Source of the DNA: Phymatolithon calcareum
Lineage: Eukaryota > Rhodophyta > Florideophyceae > Hapalidiales
Reading direction: 5' to 3'
Length of the DNA: 64,000 bases
Assembly (NCBI GenBank): GCA_977006965.1
Contig: OZ345356.1
Coordinates: 744,001-808,000 of the forward strand
Each line of letters begins with the position of its first letter. Within the stretch, counting starts at the first letter, position 1. Positions 32,521 to 42,884 of the stretch are shown here, piece by piece. Under the pieces are notes generated by a model. That model was not told the DNA's origin and ran no database searches. It saw only the letters and a list, made by a program, of their open reading frames with translations. The translations under genes and the position numbers were made by a program.

Positions 32521-32928
32521 GACAAACACGGTGGAGTTTTAAATGTTCCCGAGTTACTAAAATCCCGTGAAAAAGAAATCGAAGGCGCAGAGCGACACGA
32601 AGGTGCTATTCATAGCATCTTGCAGCATCGTGCTAGTTGGGAAGGAAGCACGTTCCATGCGCATGGCGGCGCTGAGGACGACATGCTAGAGGATAGCGAT
32701 GTGTACGTCGACCTTGGCGAAGATCCGATTGAAGAATTGGAGGCTGCTTTGGCTGAGCTCGTCAGGGAAGCAAAACGTAATGGGCTGTCTGAAGTCGGTG
32801 CCACAAGCCTATCCTACTTGCTCACCAAATATCAGAAGATATTTCGAATTCGATTGGGAAAATCCCCTCCGGCCGATGTTGAACCGATGAGAGTTCGTTT
32901 GGAGCCTGATTGCGCACCGTGCGCATGA
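32521..32928 (+). pseudogene. Gag-Pol linker of the Ty3/gypsy element
   Basis: In frame with gag after its TAG. Acidic (EELEAALAELVREAKRNG) and ending KSPPADVEPMRVRLEP, the usual lead-in to gypsy RT. It runs out of frame at about 32920, where the pol frame takes over one base earlier, so a small indel or a -1 shift separates them. Confidence 0.7.
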
Positions 32929-35924
32929 AATCCCGTCGATACCCTGCTGAACAGCGCGAGTTCCTCGATAAGTACATGTCATCACTTGTCGAGATGGGAT
33001 TCGTCTATGAATGTCCGACCGCGGCTTGGCAAGCAGCTCCACTACTCGTGCCCAAGAAGGGCTCACGTGCGAATTATCGTATGGCAATCGATCTTCGACC
33101 CGTAAATGCGGCCACGATAAAAGAGTCGTGGCCAATGCCACTCCTTGAGTCCGAGGTAAATGATTTCGCAGGGAGCTCATGCTTCGCTTCTCTCGACTTC
33201 GTGTCCGGATACTGGCAGTTACCACTACATGAAGACTCATATGAAGCATGTGCAGTGGTGACACCAAAGGGAGTTTTCGCATCAACTCGTGTCCTGCAAG
33301 GACTCGCTAATGCAACTTCGTACTTTCAGCGAACCGTGGAGCCGTTGTTCAAGGATATACGGGCAAACATGAAAGCTTGGCTTGACGATTTTAACTTGCA
33401 CGCGAAAACAGAAAAACAACTTTTGAATTTATTAGAAAAGTTCTTCTCTGTCTGCGAAGCTAAGGGCCTTTTCCTTTCCGCCGTCAAGTGCAATTTATTC
33501 GCAAGGACCCTAAAGTGGTGCGGTCGCATTGTTTCCGGAGATGGATATACGATGGATCCCTCTCGCCTGGATGGGCTGAAGGACATGGATAGTCCTCGAA
33601 CCGCAGACGAACTTGCGCAGTTCATCTATTGTTGTCGGTGGATGTCGATTGCTATTCCCAACTTTGTGCAGCTCGTTTCGCCGCTAAATGATCTCCTGGA
33701 AGATGCGTACAAAAAGTCCGGAAAACGAACGAAAAGATCCATTAAGAACATTTCGTTACAGAGTCTGTCCTGGGGCACTGTACACGATTCCGCTTTCAAA
33801 AATTTACAGAACACACTCCGCAACTCCGTCAAGTTGTCTTACCCTAAGACAGGCCATGCAATATGCATCTACACTGACGCATCTGACAAGTACTGGTCAG
33901 CGGTTGTGACTCAAACAGAGAAGGACGAGCTGGAGAAACCAACAGCTGATCAGAAGCACGAACCACTGGCTTTTCTCGGCGCCGCGTTTAAGGGTGCCCA
34001 AATCGGGTGGAGCACCTTCGAGAAAGAAGGGTTTGCTATATTCCAAACCCTGAGCAAAATGGACTACCTGTTCTTTGGCACGCAAACAACGCACATCTAT
34101 ACTGATCACCGGAACCTGCTGTTTGTGTTCGCACCTCTCGCACTCGAGCCGTCTCTTGGCAGGCACATCGTGTCCAAGGTACAAAGATGGGCCTTGTTTA
34201 TGTCCCGATTTTCGTACCTGATCGAGCACGTGGATGGGGAAGCGAACGTATTTGCAGACATACTCACTCGCTGGGCCAGGGGATATCGGCGCGAAAACAA
34301 GCAGCTAAAAACGATTGCGAGTTTGGTGCTACAGCCATCAGAGCAGATAATTCCGTCACCAGAGGACCTGGTGTGGCCAAACATGGATGACTTCCGCGAA
34401 GCACAGCTATCCCACGACGAGACCCCGAATTTGGGCACGGTAAAGGATCGACTTACAATGGACAAAGTTGACCGTTTGTTGAAACTGGATGGAAGAATTT
34501 GGATACCTAGCAATGCGGTGCAGTTGCAATTGAAAATTATGGTAATCTCTCACAGTGGATCTCTCGGACACCGCGGTCAAGACGCTACGAAAAGCATTGT
34601 ACGTGAAAATTTCTGGTGGAAAACAATGGACAAGGACGTGGAACATCTGGTCCGCAATTGCATACACTGCATTATCTCGCGGTCAGGTCAGCTCATACCG
34701 AGGGCACTGTCTCACTCTTTGCATGGCGATCGTCCCAACGAAGTTGTGCACATCGACTTTTTATACATGGGTCCCGGTGCCGAAGGAAAGAAATACGTGT
34801 TGATTATCCGGGACGACCTTTCGTCATATGTGTGGCTCTGGCCGACAGAGAGCGCGACAAGCGAAGCGACTGCGGATGCACTTACGGTATGGATTGGGTG
34901 TTTTGGCTCGATGGAATGGCTGGTAAGTGATCAAGGAAGTCACTTCAAGAACCAGCTCGTACGCTCGCTGACCGAAGAGTTTCGAGTTCAGCATCACTTC
35001 ACAACGGCATATTCGCCGTGGGCAAACGGTTCGGTGGAAAGGGTGTGTCGCGAAGTTCTTCGGGCATGCAAAGCACTTTTGAGTGAATGGCATCTTGCGC
35101 CTCGTGACTGGCCTGCGGTCGTTGAGTGTGTCCAAAGCGTTTTAAACCACGCTCCTGTCAAGCGACTTGGCTTGCGTAATGAAAAGCTCGCAGGCGTTTA
35201 CCGAAGTCCACTCGAAGTCTTTACTGGACACATCCCATCGCGTCCGTTACTGCGTGCGTTGCCGATTGCTCGGTATAAGAATGCCCGCTGTGCTGACGCT
35301 GTACGCGCACAGCAGCTGATTAACATCGACGCCACACAGACTGCATTGCGAGGAATGCATCGCGAAGTGACCGGTTTGACTACAGCTTCACGAAAGCGAA
35401 GTGTTGACGCGCACCACCGTCGCACAAATGTCAAAGCTATTGACTTTGGGCCAGGCGACTTTGTTCTGGTTCGACGTGCTACGAGCACGGGGCACAAGCT
35501 GCAGTTTACCTGGCGCGGCCCTAGGAGGGTTGTCGCTGCAAAGTCGCACAGTGTCTTCGAAGTAGAAGACCTTCTCAATGGAAAAAGGGAAGTTGTACAT
35601 GCCCGTCGCCTTCGTCTGTATCGGGCCGATATGGACGAAAAAGAGGTGGCGCCTGAGCTTCTGCGTCTCGCAGCGCATACAGAAGCGACGTATCAAGATG
35701 CGAGCGGGCTTCGAGGCATTCGGGACAATCATGGCGAAATAGAGGTGCAGGTCGAATGGGAAGGTCTCCCAGATGCCGTCGACCGCACTTGGGAGCCTTT
35801 GGCACAAGTTCATGAAGATCTTCCTTCGATGCTGGAAGAGTTCTTAAACTCTGGCGGTGAGCGAATCCTAAAGAAAAGGGCGCTCGCGCAATGCTCTTTC
35901 TCTAAACCTCTTTCTTCGGAATAG
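32910..35924 (+). CDS. Pol polyprotein: RT, RNase H, integrase, chromodomain
   Basis: About 1004 codons; the first ATG of the frame is at 32925. RT from about residue 10, with MAIDLRPVNAATIKESWPMP and the catalytic box as AWLDDFNLH near residue 156 (LDD in place of the usual YxDD). RNase H near 320-380 (CIYTDASDKYWS, IYTDHRNLLFV). Integrase zinc domain near 548-590 (HSGSLGH, CIHC). Catalytic D-D-E near 614, 673 and 710 (HIDFLYMG, SDQGSHF, NGSVERV). Chromodomain near 940-980 (VQVEWEGLPDAVDRTWEPL), which in this group tethers integration to marked chromatin. The closest resemblance I recall is to oomycete gypsy elements. Confidence 0.92.
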   Translation: MRTVRMKSRRYPAEQREFLDKYMSSLVEMGFVYECPTAAWQAAPLLVPKKGSRANYRMAIDLRPVNAATIKESWPMPLLESEVNDFAGSSCFASLDFVSGYWQLPLHEDSYEACAVVTPKGVFASTRVLQGLANATSYFQRTVEPLFKDIRANMKAWLDDFNLHAKTEKQLLNLLEKFFSVCEAKGLFLSAVKCNLFARTLKWCGRIVSGDGYTMDPSRLDGLKDMDSPRTADELAQFIYCCRWMSIAIPNFVQLVSPLNDLLEDAYKKSGKRTKRSIKNISLQSLSWGTVHDSAFKNLQNTLRNSVKLSYPKTGHAICIYTDASDKYWSAVVTQTEKDELEKPTADQKHEPLAFLGAAFKGAQIGWSTFEKEGFAIFQTLSKMDYLFFGTQTTHIYTDHRNLLFVFAPLALEPSLGRHIVSKVQRWALFMSRFSYLIEHVDGEANVFADILTRWARGYRRENKQLKTIASLVLQPSEQIIPSPEDLVWPNMDDFREAQLSHDETPNLGTVKDRLTMDKVDRLLKLDGRIWIPSNAVQLQLKIMVISHSGSLGHRGQDATKSIVRENFWWKTMDKDVEHLVRNCIHCIISRSGQLIPRALSHSLHGDRPNEVVHIDFLYMGPGAEGKKYVLIIRDDLSSYVWLWPTESATSEATADALTVWIGCFGSMEWLVSDQGSHFKNQLVRSLTEEFRVQHHFTTAYSPWANGSVERVCREVLRACKALLSEWHLAPRDWPAVVECVQSVLNHAPVKRLGLRNEKLAGVYRSPLEVFTGHIPSRPLLRALPIARYKNARCADAVRAQQLINIDATQTALRGMHREVTGLTTASRKRSVDAHHRRTNVKAIDFGPGDFVLVRRATSTGHKLQFTWRGPRRVVAAKSHSVFEVEDLLNGKREVVHARRLRLYRADMDEKEVAPELLRLAAHTEATYQDASGLRGIRDNHGEIEVQVEWEGLPDAVDRTWEPLAQVHEDLPSMLEEFLNSGGERILKKRALAQCSFSKPLSSE

Positions 35925-35939
35925 GTTTATGGGGCACTA

Positions 35940-36529
35940 TGAGGCCCTGCACAGTCGTGCTCACTTATGTGGTGCATCGCACCAAAAAAGAAGCGACGAG
36001 CCATTCGCTTGCTGACATGTCGTCTATGAACGGACAAGACATCGGTGTCGGCGAATCTAACCATTGGCACAGTCGTGCGTGTTCTGAATTGAAATGTGTT
36101 ACAGTTTATGGGCATAGATCCAGTCCCTTTTTCTTGGCCAGCGAGAACGTAGCCGCGTCGCTATCTGCGCACGAGCTAATACTCGCCACACTTTCTTTTA
36201 TTGAAACCGCTCGTGCACGCTAACAAAGAGATTATTCCTTTTGGGGTGTTACAAACTCACGCGCATTTGCACGTGTGGATATCAAATCTATAGCTTGTCG
36301 CACGCCCAGTATCTCTGGGGAGCTGAATTTCTTGGCGGTTGTAGGATAGGTTACATGTGATGGTGTCAACCCTCCACTTAAAAATAAAGGCAGCTCACAG
36401 CGGGGTACCTCCTCGACACAGTGTGAGACATCGCCAGCAGTTTTGTTTTTTCGTCCTCCTTAACGAAGGAGGACGCGTACGCTAGTTCGGCGAACTTGCC
36501 AAATTGTAGACTTACCTCAATTTGTTACA
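35940..36529 (+). repeat. 3' LTR of the Ty3/gypsy element
   Basis: 590 bp, begins TGAGGCCCTG and ends TTTGTTACA. Equal length to the 5' LTR and about 99% identical, which indicates a recent insertion. Confidence 0.95.
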
Positions 36530-36535
36530 CTGCTA

Positions 36536-37513
36536 AGGTGTCCATAAGGATGTTAAACAGTGTTGGGCTGATGGGGGATGCTGGGGGGACACGCGCTCGC
36601 TTGTTCCTAGAGTTCTACTCGTATCGTTTATAACCGTGAAGTGAGTCCTCTGCAGAGAGAGGGAGGCTAGTGCTGCAACATTTGCTGATATTCTGAGATC
36701 GATTTCTCGCATTAGCTCTTCTCTTGGGACTCGGTCATATGCTGACTTCAAGTCGAAAACAGCTTTCGGGTTCCTTCCTTGTCTTACGGCCGCTGTGTAG
36801 CGGAGAAGGGCTCTTTCCGTGCCTTTGCGTTGCTGAAATCCCATTTGTGATCTGCTGAAGGCATGTTCCTTTCGGATTAGTTTATCCACTGCTGATTCAA
36901 ATATTTTGCGAGCGTGTGATAATAGTGAGATCGGCCTGTAGCTTTTTGGGGAGCTTGGGTCTCCTTTCTTGAATATCGGGACCACCAGCGCATTATTCCA
37001 ATCGTCAGGCCAGCAACCGAGCTGTCCAGCCTTTGTGATCGTTGCTAGTAGAAAGTTGTAACTCTCTTCCGGTGTTAGTAGCAGTGCTTCAGAGAAGATA
37101 CCGTCCGGGCCAGCTGCTTTTTACCTCGGGGCACGTCGGAGGGCCTTTTTGAGCTCTCGCTTTAGTGCTCGTGTGACTTGGAATATCCCCGGTCGAATGG
37201 CGTTTCCTCTGGGATCCTTGAGCTCTTCGGTTAGATGGATCACCATTTCCTCTGGATCTAATGGCTTTCCTTCGCAACTGTTAGTTTGCGCTCTCCTCCT
37301 TTTCATTCGGATGAGATTTTTCATCTTCTTCGTGAAGTCTGTTGGAGTTGAAGCAGAAAGACCTTCAAAGAATTTCTTAAAGCATGCTCGTCTGTTTGCC
37401 CTGGTCATCTTCTTCACCTTCCTGCGAAATGGAGCCTCTGGGCTCTGAGTTGAGTCCTCGTGGCTCATCAGAAGTGTTGCCCCAAGCGTCTGCAGATGCG
37501 TTGGTAACACTAT
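36536..37513 (-). pseudogene. LINE family 2 reverse transcriptase, N-terminal part
   Basis: Two frames. 37121-37513 encodes a basic linker (KKMTRANRRACFKKFFEGL). The next (from 36985) encodes RT fingers VPIFKKGDPSSPKSYRPISL, palm AVFDLKSAYDRVPREEL and GFQQRKGTERAL. Frame changes and stops between them show decay. The Ty3 element cuts it at 36529 and the Mutator-like element at 37524. Confidence 0.7.
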
Positions 37514-37663
37514 AATAAAAATCGAGGAAATTCGCTGCATGGACCGAAAAAGGTGGCAAAATTCGCTAAATCGGCACCCCTTGCAAAAACTACTACTCGT
37601 TATGATAACCAGAGCACTCTACGAAAATACACTTGGTAAAAAGAGTAAATTTTATCGTGTGCA

Positions 37664-37858
37664 CTACTCTCTAGGCTTTTGCTCCTCGTCCCAAGTAGCA
37701 TCTCCGTCATCGCAGGCGGTGAGATCAATTATCATGGACTGTGCCGCTTTGTCGATCTGTTCTCGCTTCGCCTCAACAATATTGTGGATGTTAGGCTTGG
37801 CGCATGTTCGCGAGAAGTGACCGATGTTTCCGCAAGAGGAGCAGTGTCTGGCCCTCAT
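37664..37858 (-). pseudogene. CCHC zinc knuckle tail of the MULE transposase
   Basis: In the same frame as the transposase, separated only by its TAA and four codons. It encodes CSSCGNIGHFSRTC, the C-terminal knuckle found at the end of many MULE transposases, then an acidic tail (CDDGDATWDEEQ). The stop is therefore probably a nonsense mutation or is read through. Confidence 0.6.
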
Positions 37859-37870
37859 TTCCGACGGTAT

Positions 37871-39577
37871 TTAGGGCCTCTTGCGCTTGCGGCCCGGCTT
37901 AGCGACAAGGTCAAACGGCAGCAAATCTTCCTGTACTAGCTGGTCACCAGTAACTGCAACGCGAGTGATGCTGCCCTCGTGTTGCTTGGCCCACGTTCTC
38001 AACAGCCATGCGTCCCCGAACCAGTTCTTGTTCCACGGGTCGAACGCGACTCGATGCCTCGCCAAGCGTCTAGAAGCGAACAAAAGTGCAGCGACAACGT
38101 GGCTACATGGCCTTTGGTGCTCTTCAAAGTGGCGGCAAGAGCAGGCAGCGCGGTATTCGCTGGTAACTACCACATGGAATGGAGTCACGTCGCTGCTAAC
38201 AACACACCTGAGCATGTCACTTTCGATGACCTCCGGCTCCACAAGCAACTTCTGCGCTCGGATAATTTTTTCCTGGTGCTTCTTGTAGCAGTAAGGCGTG
38301 AGTAACTTGCCCGTCGATATCATCTCGTGCGCCATGCGGCCGCGTTTGAAGCGATCGTCGGACATTCGCCCGATTATAGAGGCCACAATGTCGCAAATAG
38401 GCTCCGCACGCACCTTGACGAGTGCACTGTTGGTCTGCTCTGCGCTATTAGAGCTTACAACACCCAAGCGGGAGAGACCACGCTTTAGGAATTCAAACGT
38501 CGCGCAAGAGTGCATGCGCTCCGAAAACCACTGCACTAGTGGCTCATTGTCCGCCTTGAGCTGCTCTAGCAGCTGGTATGCGTAGTTCTCAGTTCTGGCG
38601 TACACTATTGACCACAGTGCAGCACGATCTGCATCGCTGTGCTTGATTCCCGCAGCACGAAGGTTTTTCCAAAGCAGGTGCCACGCGCACCTCGAGCGCG
38701 TTACGTTGTGGGACGAGAGAAGTTCCGACACCTCGGCCGAGTCTAGGCCTTTGGCGCCGTCTGACATTAAAATCGAAATGTTGGGAAAGCATGAAATGCA
38801 GTTGGAGAGGAAACTGGCCCAGCTGAGCGCGCTCTCTCCCTGCGCGATGCAGAAGGCCAGAGTGGTCGCACGCCTGTTGGAATCATACGTTGAGAGGGTG
38901 AAAATCTGGCCTTGCGTAACAGAAGTTAAATGGGCCGCGTCAACGCTTACGAAGCCGTTGAAGGCCGCCCATGTGTCCATCGCTCCCTTTGGGCAACAGA
39001 AAACGCTGTGAAGCTGCTGCTGTGTCGTGCCAGGGACTGGGGTTGTTGCAAGTGCGTACATTCCGCCGGGGTCACGCTGTTGTTCTGCGGCCAAGTACGA
39101 GCGCAGTACACGGATTTGCGCTAGATGATGGAGGTCCGTTCCCTGCTTCGCAGCCACTATGCTGTGCGCTTGCGTTGGTTTCAGCGCTATACCACATTTT
39201 TTGCGGACCATCTCCGTTAGCTGGGCCGCGTTTCCGCTGACGCGGCCTTTTGTGGCGATAAAATCCGTCATCACTGGCGCCCGCCGCGCGAGTACCTCCT
39301 TACTGAATTGTCGTAACCTGGAGGAGCCGCCAACGCAGCTGTGTCCTGAAAATGTGGTGATCCTGACGCCTTCGACGCTCGACAGCGCTCGGATGTTCAC
39401 ACGGAAGGCGCAAGCTGTGCGCTGGCTACAGATGAGCGCCACCCGCTGCTTGTTGCGATTTGCCACGAAATGTGCCTTGCCAATAGAGGTGTTGTGGGCC
39501 ATTACGAGGTTGACAACATCGTCAAAGTGTGCTCCAGGGTAGTCACCCACCCTTAACACGAGCTCCTTCTTCTCCAT
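37871..39577 (-). CDS. MULE transposase with SWIM zinc finger
   Basis: 568 codons on the minus strand. An N-terminal FLYWCH/FAR1-like region has CSQRTACAFRVNI and HSC. The RNase H-like core holds the presumed D-D-E in FVSVDAAHLTSV, ILMSDGAKGLDSA and SNSAEQTNSAL. A SWIM finger CSCRHFEEHQRPCSH lies near residues 478-493, followed by a basic tail ending RKRKRP. The frame ends TAA at 37871-37873. Four in-frame codons later a separate ORF carries a zinc knuckle (next entry). The likely role is cut-and-paste transposition in the nucleus. Confidence 0.92.
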   Translation of the reverse strand: MEKKELVLRVGDYPGAHFDDVVNLVMAHNTSIGKAHFVANRNKQRVALICSQRTACAFRVNIRALSSVEGVRITTFSGHSCVGGSSRLRQFSKEVLARRAPVMTDFIATKGRVSGNAAQLTEMVRKKCGIALKPTQAHSIVAAKQGTDLHHLAQIRVLRSYLAAEQQRDPGGMYALATTPVPGTTQQQLHSVFCCPKGAMDTWAAFNGFVSVDAAHLTSVTQGQIFTLSTYDSNRRATTLAFCIAQGESALSWASFLSNCISCFPNISILMSDGAKGLDSAEVSELLSSHNVTRSRCAWHLLWKNLRAAGIKHSDADRAALWSIVYARTENYAYQLLEQLKADNEPLVQWFSERMHSCATFEFLKRGLSRLGVVSSNSAEQTNSALVKVRAEPICDIVASIIGRMSDDRFKRGRMAHEMISTGKLLTPYCYKKHQEKIIRAQKLLVEPEVIESDMLRCVVSSDVTPFHVVVTSEYRAACSCRHFEEHQRPCSHVVAALLFASRRLARHRVAFDPWNKNWFGDAWLLRTWAKQHEGSITRVAVTGDQLVQEDLLPFDLVAKPGRKRKRP

Positions 39578-40490
39578 GACTTCAGACGGTTCGGGCGAAA
39601 GCGTTGTGAGTTGGCTTAGAATCGAATGTGACGACGTGCAGAGTGCTTTGCGCAGCGGATGGGCAGTGTAATGATATGCCTCTGTCTAGGTTTTACTGTC
39701 CTCATTATTGCTCTTGTACTGGCGTCGTGTGTTTGTATCTAGGGTTAGCTAGCTCAAATCATAACAAGTATTAGTTTTTGCAAGGGGTGCCGATTTAGCG
39801 AATTTTGCCACCTTTTTCGGTCCATGCAGCGAATTTCCTCAATAAAAATCTCCACTTCTTCTTCTTCTTCTTCACCTTCCTGTCAAGGTCTCTATGTGTT
39901 TGCCAGTCACCGGCCAGGTTCGTTCTCCGGGCCTTCTTGAAGGCTTTCGTTCGCAGCTTTGAAATTTTGTCGAGCTCTTTGGTCCAGAATTCCTTGTATC
40001 GGCGAGCCTTGCATCCTCGATTACGGTATCCTCACAGATTATCTACATTTTAAGATTCTTAAAATATTCTATATCTGAATATCGTCAGTGCCTGTGCCAC
40101 GGTGCATGCATGCAATTTGTAAACCTTTTTGACTCGCTTTCACGAAGTATAGTCAATACGTGGGCGCTTTGACGAGCCACGATCTACTGTAAACTTTAGG
40201 TTGCTCAATTTCTAACATCCGTATCTTGGCAGAGCACCGAACATATCCTTCAACGAGGAGCATATGACCTCCAAATTGCGGGACACGGGGCATACGTCAG
40301 CCCTGTCGCCTGCAATTCCGCCATTCGGATGTACACTTGTAATATTTGAGCTATCATACAGATTCGGTTCCAGAATATCCTTGGTATCTGGATATTAGAC
40401 TTTTCCACGCTGGACATCCAGTTATCAAGGGTTGATTATAGTTCGGGCTCATACCAAGATGGTAAAAGAGGGTACATTTACAGTACAGAA

Positions 40491-41174
40491 TCAAGAGGCC
40501 CGCTTACAGTTTCTTTTGAAAAGAAGCAAAACATCGCGGGGGGTGGAAGGTATGGCGAAAACGACACATTTCTGTACAAAAATGTTAATAAAGCGAAGAT
40601 AGTGCCAGGCCTTTTTTGGCAGACTCGAAATCAGCGCGTTGAACGCGCTGAAGCTCAAAATGAGCTCATTAAAGTAGTTCACAGTGAATGATCCGGAAGT
40701 GAAAAGAAAATTGATGAAACGTTCTTCGTTCAAAAGGTATGACGATTTTTCTGTGCTATAGAATCTCTCTACCTCTACAAAGTACTTCAAATGTTTTGCA
40801 TAGTGAATAAAACTTTACTCTAGCCATGCGGCGTCGAGAGGTAGGAACTTTTTCTTGAGCAAACGCATCCGATTCGTCCAACTTTCACTGAACAGAACTT
40901 TCGTATCATCTGTACACAGAGCTGACAAAAGCACACCTTGGCTTATCAATGAGGTTGTATAGTTACCAAAGAACGCCAATTCCATCATTTCCTCTGTGCG
41001 TCGTAAACTAAACAATTCACTCTTCACAAAGGACGTATCTGCTTCATGGAATAACGTGGAGCCGATCATTTTCTTCACTACAGCGTAAACCAGTTGTTTG
41101 ACTTGCCGTAGATGACGGTCATCACTTTGTACAATACCGCTGGTGGGCATCGATACGAGTGGGGATTTATACAT
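40491..41174 (-). pseudogene. Module gene a, M1, one in-frame stop
   Basis: The minus-strand frame 41174-40815 encodes RQVKQLVYAVVKKMI, FSESWTNRMRLLKKKFLPLD and AAWLE, then TAA at 40815-40817. The same frame continues with HYAKHLKYFVEVERF, NEERFINFLFTSGSFTVN and a hydrophobic ISSLPKKAW block to 40491. Other copies are open at this point (DTAWMQLSS in M3), so the TAA is a lesion. A deletion removes residues present in other copies (ENDICNSK). Predicted helical; no domain recognised. Confidence 0.55.
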
Positions 41175-41666
41175 ACGTCGCTATACATACGTCACACATC
41201 AAAAACACTCTCGATTAAGAGCTTCTTCGTTTCTGTTTAAGCAGAAAGACCCAGAGGTGGTTTTTTGTAGTCCAATCGTGCTACACCAACAAAAAGAGAA
41301 GCCTTATTTTGACAAAATCCGGCCAAAACCTCTTGTCGTTAGAGGACGAGTTCGTAACTTTTAAATAAAAATCTTTCCTTCTTCTTCTTCTTTTGAAAAG
41401 AAGAAGAAAGGAAGATTTTCTTAAAAGACAGTGTCTACTCCCACAGTTTTCTTATAGGTCGTAACTTTTGAACGGGAGTTCCGTTGACAGTTCCAAAAAT
41501 ACACCTAAACACGTGGTCTCTAGTTCTCTACTGCCAACAATTCAACGGTTCGAGCACCTGTGCTGATTAGTTTTCTTCAACTAGCTGCCGTTTTTATCAA
41601 ATCAATGACTGGTATTTTACGGCAGAGGGTCTTAAGAAGCAAGAAAGAAGAACTAAGAGCAATTAA

Positions 41667-42750
41667 ATGGAAAGGTACCTTGAAGTGGCTGAGGAAATGG
41701 GTTCCACCGAGGCTACCAATGCCATATGAAAAATTATGACATCAAAAGCCGGAAGGAAAGGGATGAACAAGGCGTTCGGAGCAGTGCATCCAATCAAGAG
41801 CACGCATAAAGTTCAGGTGACGGTAAGGCATATTAGCATTGGAAGCCCTACGGAGGAGGAAGAACTCGTTTTGACTATGTACAGCATCGGCTTTGCTCTT
41901 ATGAAGGTATTACATTGAGTTCACGATTTCTTTTCTGGCAATGACACACAGGTTCTAACTCTTTTTTTTCCTTTTTGGGCTTTTTTCTTCTCAAGATGGG
42001 AAATACCTCTTGGAGTTCAGAGATCAGACGTTTTCTGGACTGAAAAAACTGTTGAACTCCCGTGACAGGGATAGGTGTTCGAGTTTTGCTGAAGATGCCA
42101 CTTTTAGCGAAATGAAGCTTTTGGGTTCCGATTGAGAGTCCTCGTGGCTCGCCAAACAGTTGCCCCGAGCGTCAGCAGATGCGTTGGTAACACTATAACA
42201 AGAATTTCTTCTTCTTCCTCTAACCCCCGTGACGACTCTGCGTCTTCTCTCGTTGGTCGAGATTGCCTACCTGAGGTTGAAAAGCCTTGAATGAAAGGAA
42301 ATACGGTTAAATAGCCAAATGGAAAAAGGAACAACAAGGATGGTTTTGAAGAAAGAATGGTGAGTGCATTGATCGTCTCTCGGTTGATAAGTCGATTGAT
42401 TGCGGCGTGGCTATATACTGACACGACGCGCAATCTATGCCTCTGGTTTGGGCGCGACTGCGTGTTCCAGGAACTCGTGAAAAGAAGTCCTGGGAGAGGA
42501 AACGAGAGAACTAAATGTGTGCGAAATATGCGCCGGCGCGAAGTTATTGCTGAATGAGGATGACCGGCGCGAGAATGCGCGCGGGATGCCAAATTGGGGA
42601 TCACTTTGGTTGGACCTGGTTTCGGAGGACGTGGGTTGTGCAGCGCGTAACGCTACTTGGAAAACTATTGAGCCCGCCTCCTCTACAAAAATTCTGCCCT
42701 ACCCCATCTCAGATTCAGCTAAAAGCGCGCAATATCTCCCGTTGCTGTAG
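41667..42750 (+). pseudogene. Module gene b, M1
   Basis: ATG at 41667 opens MERYLEVAEEMGSTEATNAI, then TGA where other copies have an Arg codon. The rest of exon 1 (GRKGMNKAFGAVHPIKS to YSIGFALMK) is readable. GTATTA in place of GTATTC marks the donor. Exon 2 (YLLEFRDQTFSGLKKLLN) is truncated by a deletion. The last part (ENARGMPNWGSLWLDLVSE) is readable to a TAG near 42748. Confidence 0.5.
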
Positions 42751-42884
42751 AATCATCAAACGACCATTTGACCAATAAAACGCATCCTCAAGTACCATGG
42801 AGTAGCGCTGCTTTTTGTGCGCACTTGCGTAGTTCAGAATTCACGTACAAAAACTTGTAATGCTGTCCTAATTAAATGGATTTA

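Larger units (their letters stand above)
30457..36529 (+). mobile_element. Ty3/gypsy chromodomain LTR retrotransposon
   Basis: A complete 6.07 kb element inserted in LINE family 2. The direct repeat CTGCTA occurs at 30451-30456 and 36530-36535 (5 or 6 bp). The LTRs are 30457-31046 and 35940-36529. Gene order gag-protease-RT-RNase H-integrase-chromodomain is that of chromoviruses. I could not assign a primer binding site after the 5' LTR. The stretch TATGGGGCAC just before the 3' LTR could serve as polypurine tract. Confidence 0.95.
37524..39840 (-). mobile_element. Mutator-like element (MULE) with long TIRs
   Basis: 2317 bp. The terminal inverted repeats begin GAGGAAATTCGCTGCATGG on both ends and extend about 80 bp (37524-37606 and 39758-39840) with few mismatches. 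The direct repeat AATAAAAATC (10 bp) at 37514-37523 and 39841-39850 is perfect. The element is structurally complete and lies within LINE family 2. Confidence 0.95.
29331..40010 (-). mobile_element. LINE (family 2), 5'-truncated, split by two insertions
   Basis: The 15 bp direct repeat GCATCCTCGATTACG at 29316-29330 and 40011-40025 marks both ends. Without the Ty3 element and the Mutator-like element about 2.3 kb of LINE remains, on the minus strand. The 3' end of the same family (ending AGCCATTGACGTGAT then stop, on the minus strand) recurs at 42885-43110, 49275-49530 and, reversed, 57340-57560. Confidence 0.85.
29253..40438. mobile_element. Tigger-like element split by nested insertions
   Basis: The left end after TA reads CAGTCAATACTCGTGAACTG. 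The right end (40412-40438) reads inward as a degraded CAACCCTTGATAACTGG terminus, followed by TA. Its own sequence is 29253-29330 and 40011-40438. The rest is a later LINE, itself carrying two more elements. No transposase remains. Confidence 0.6.
40441..42750. repeat. Two-gene module, copy M1
   Basis: Direct relative of M2 (45723-47949) and M3 (53625-55600) and inverted relative of M4. Gene a runs left and gene b right, with about 490 bp between their starts. The TATA sequence seen before gene b in M2-M4 is lost here (TGGTATTTTACGG). Confidence 0.75.

Noticed and set aside
34106-34513. Minus-strand ORFs within the Ty3 pol region
   Set aside because: Shadows of the pol frame; no conserved content.
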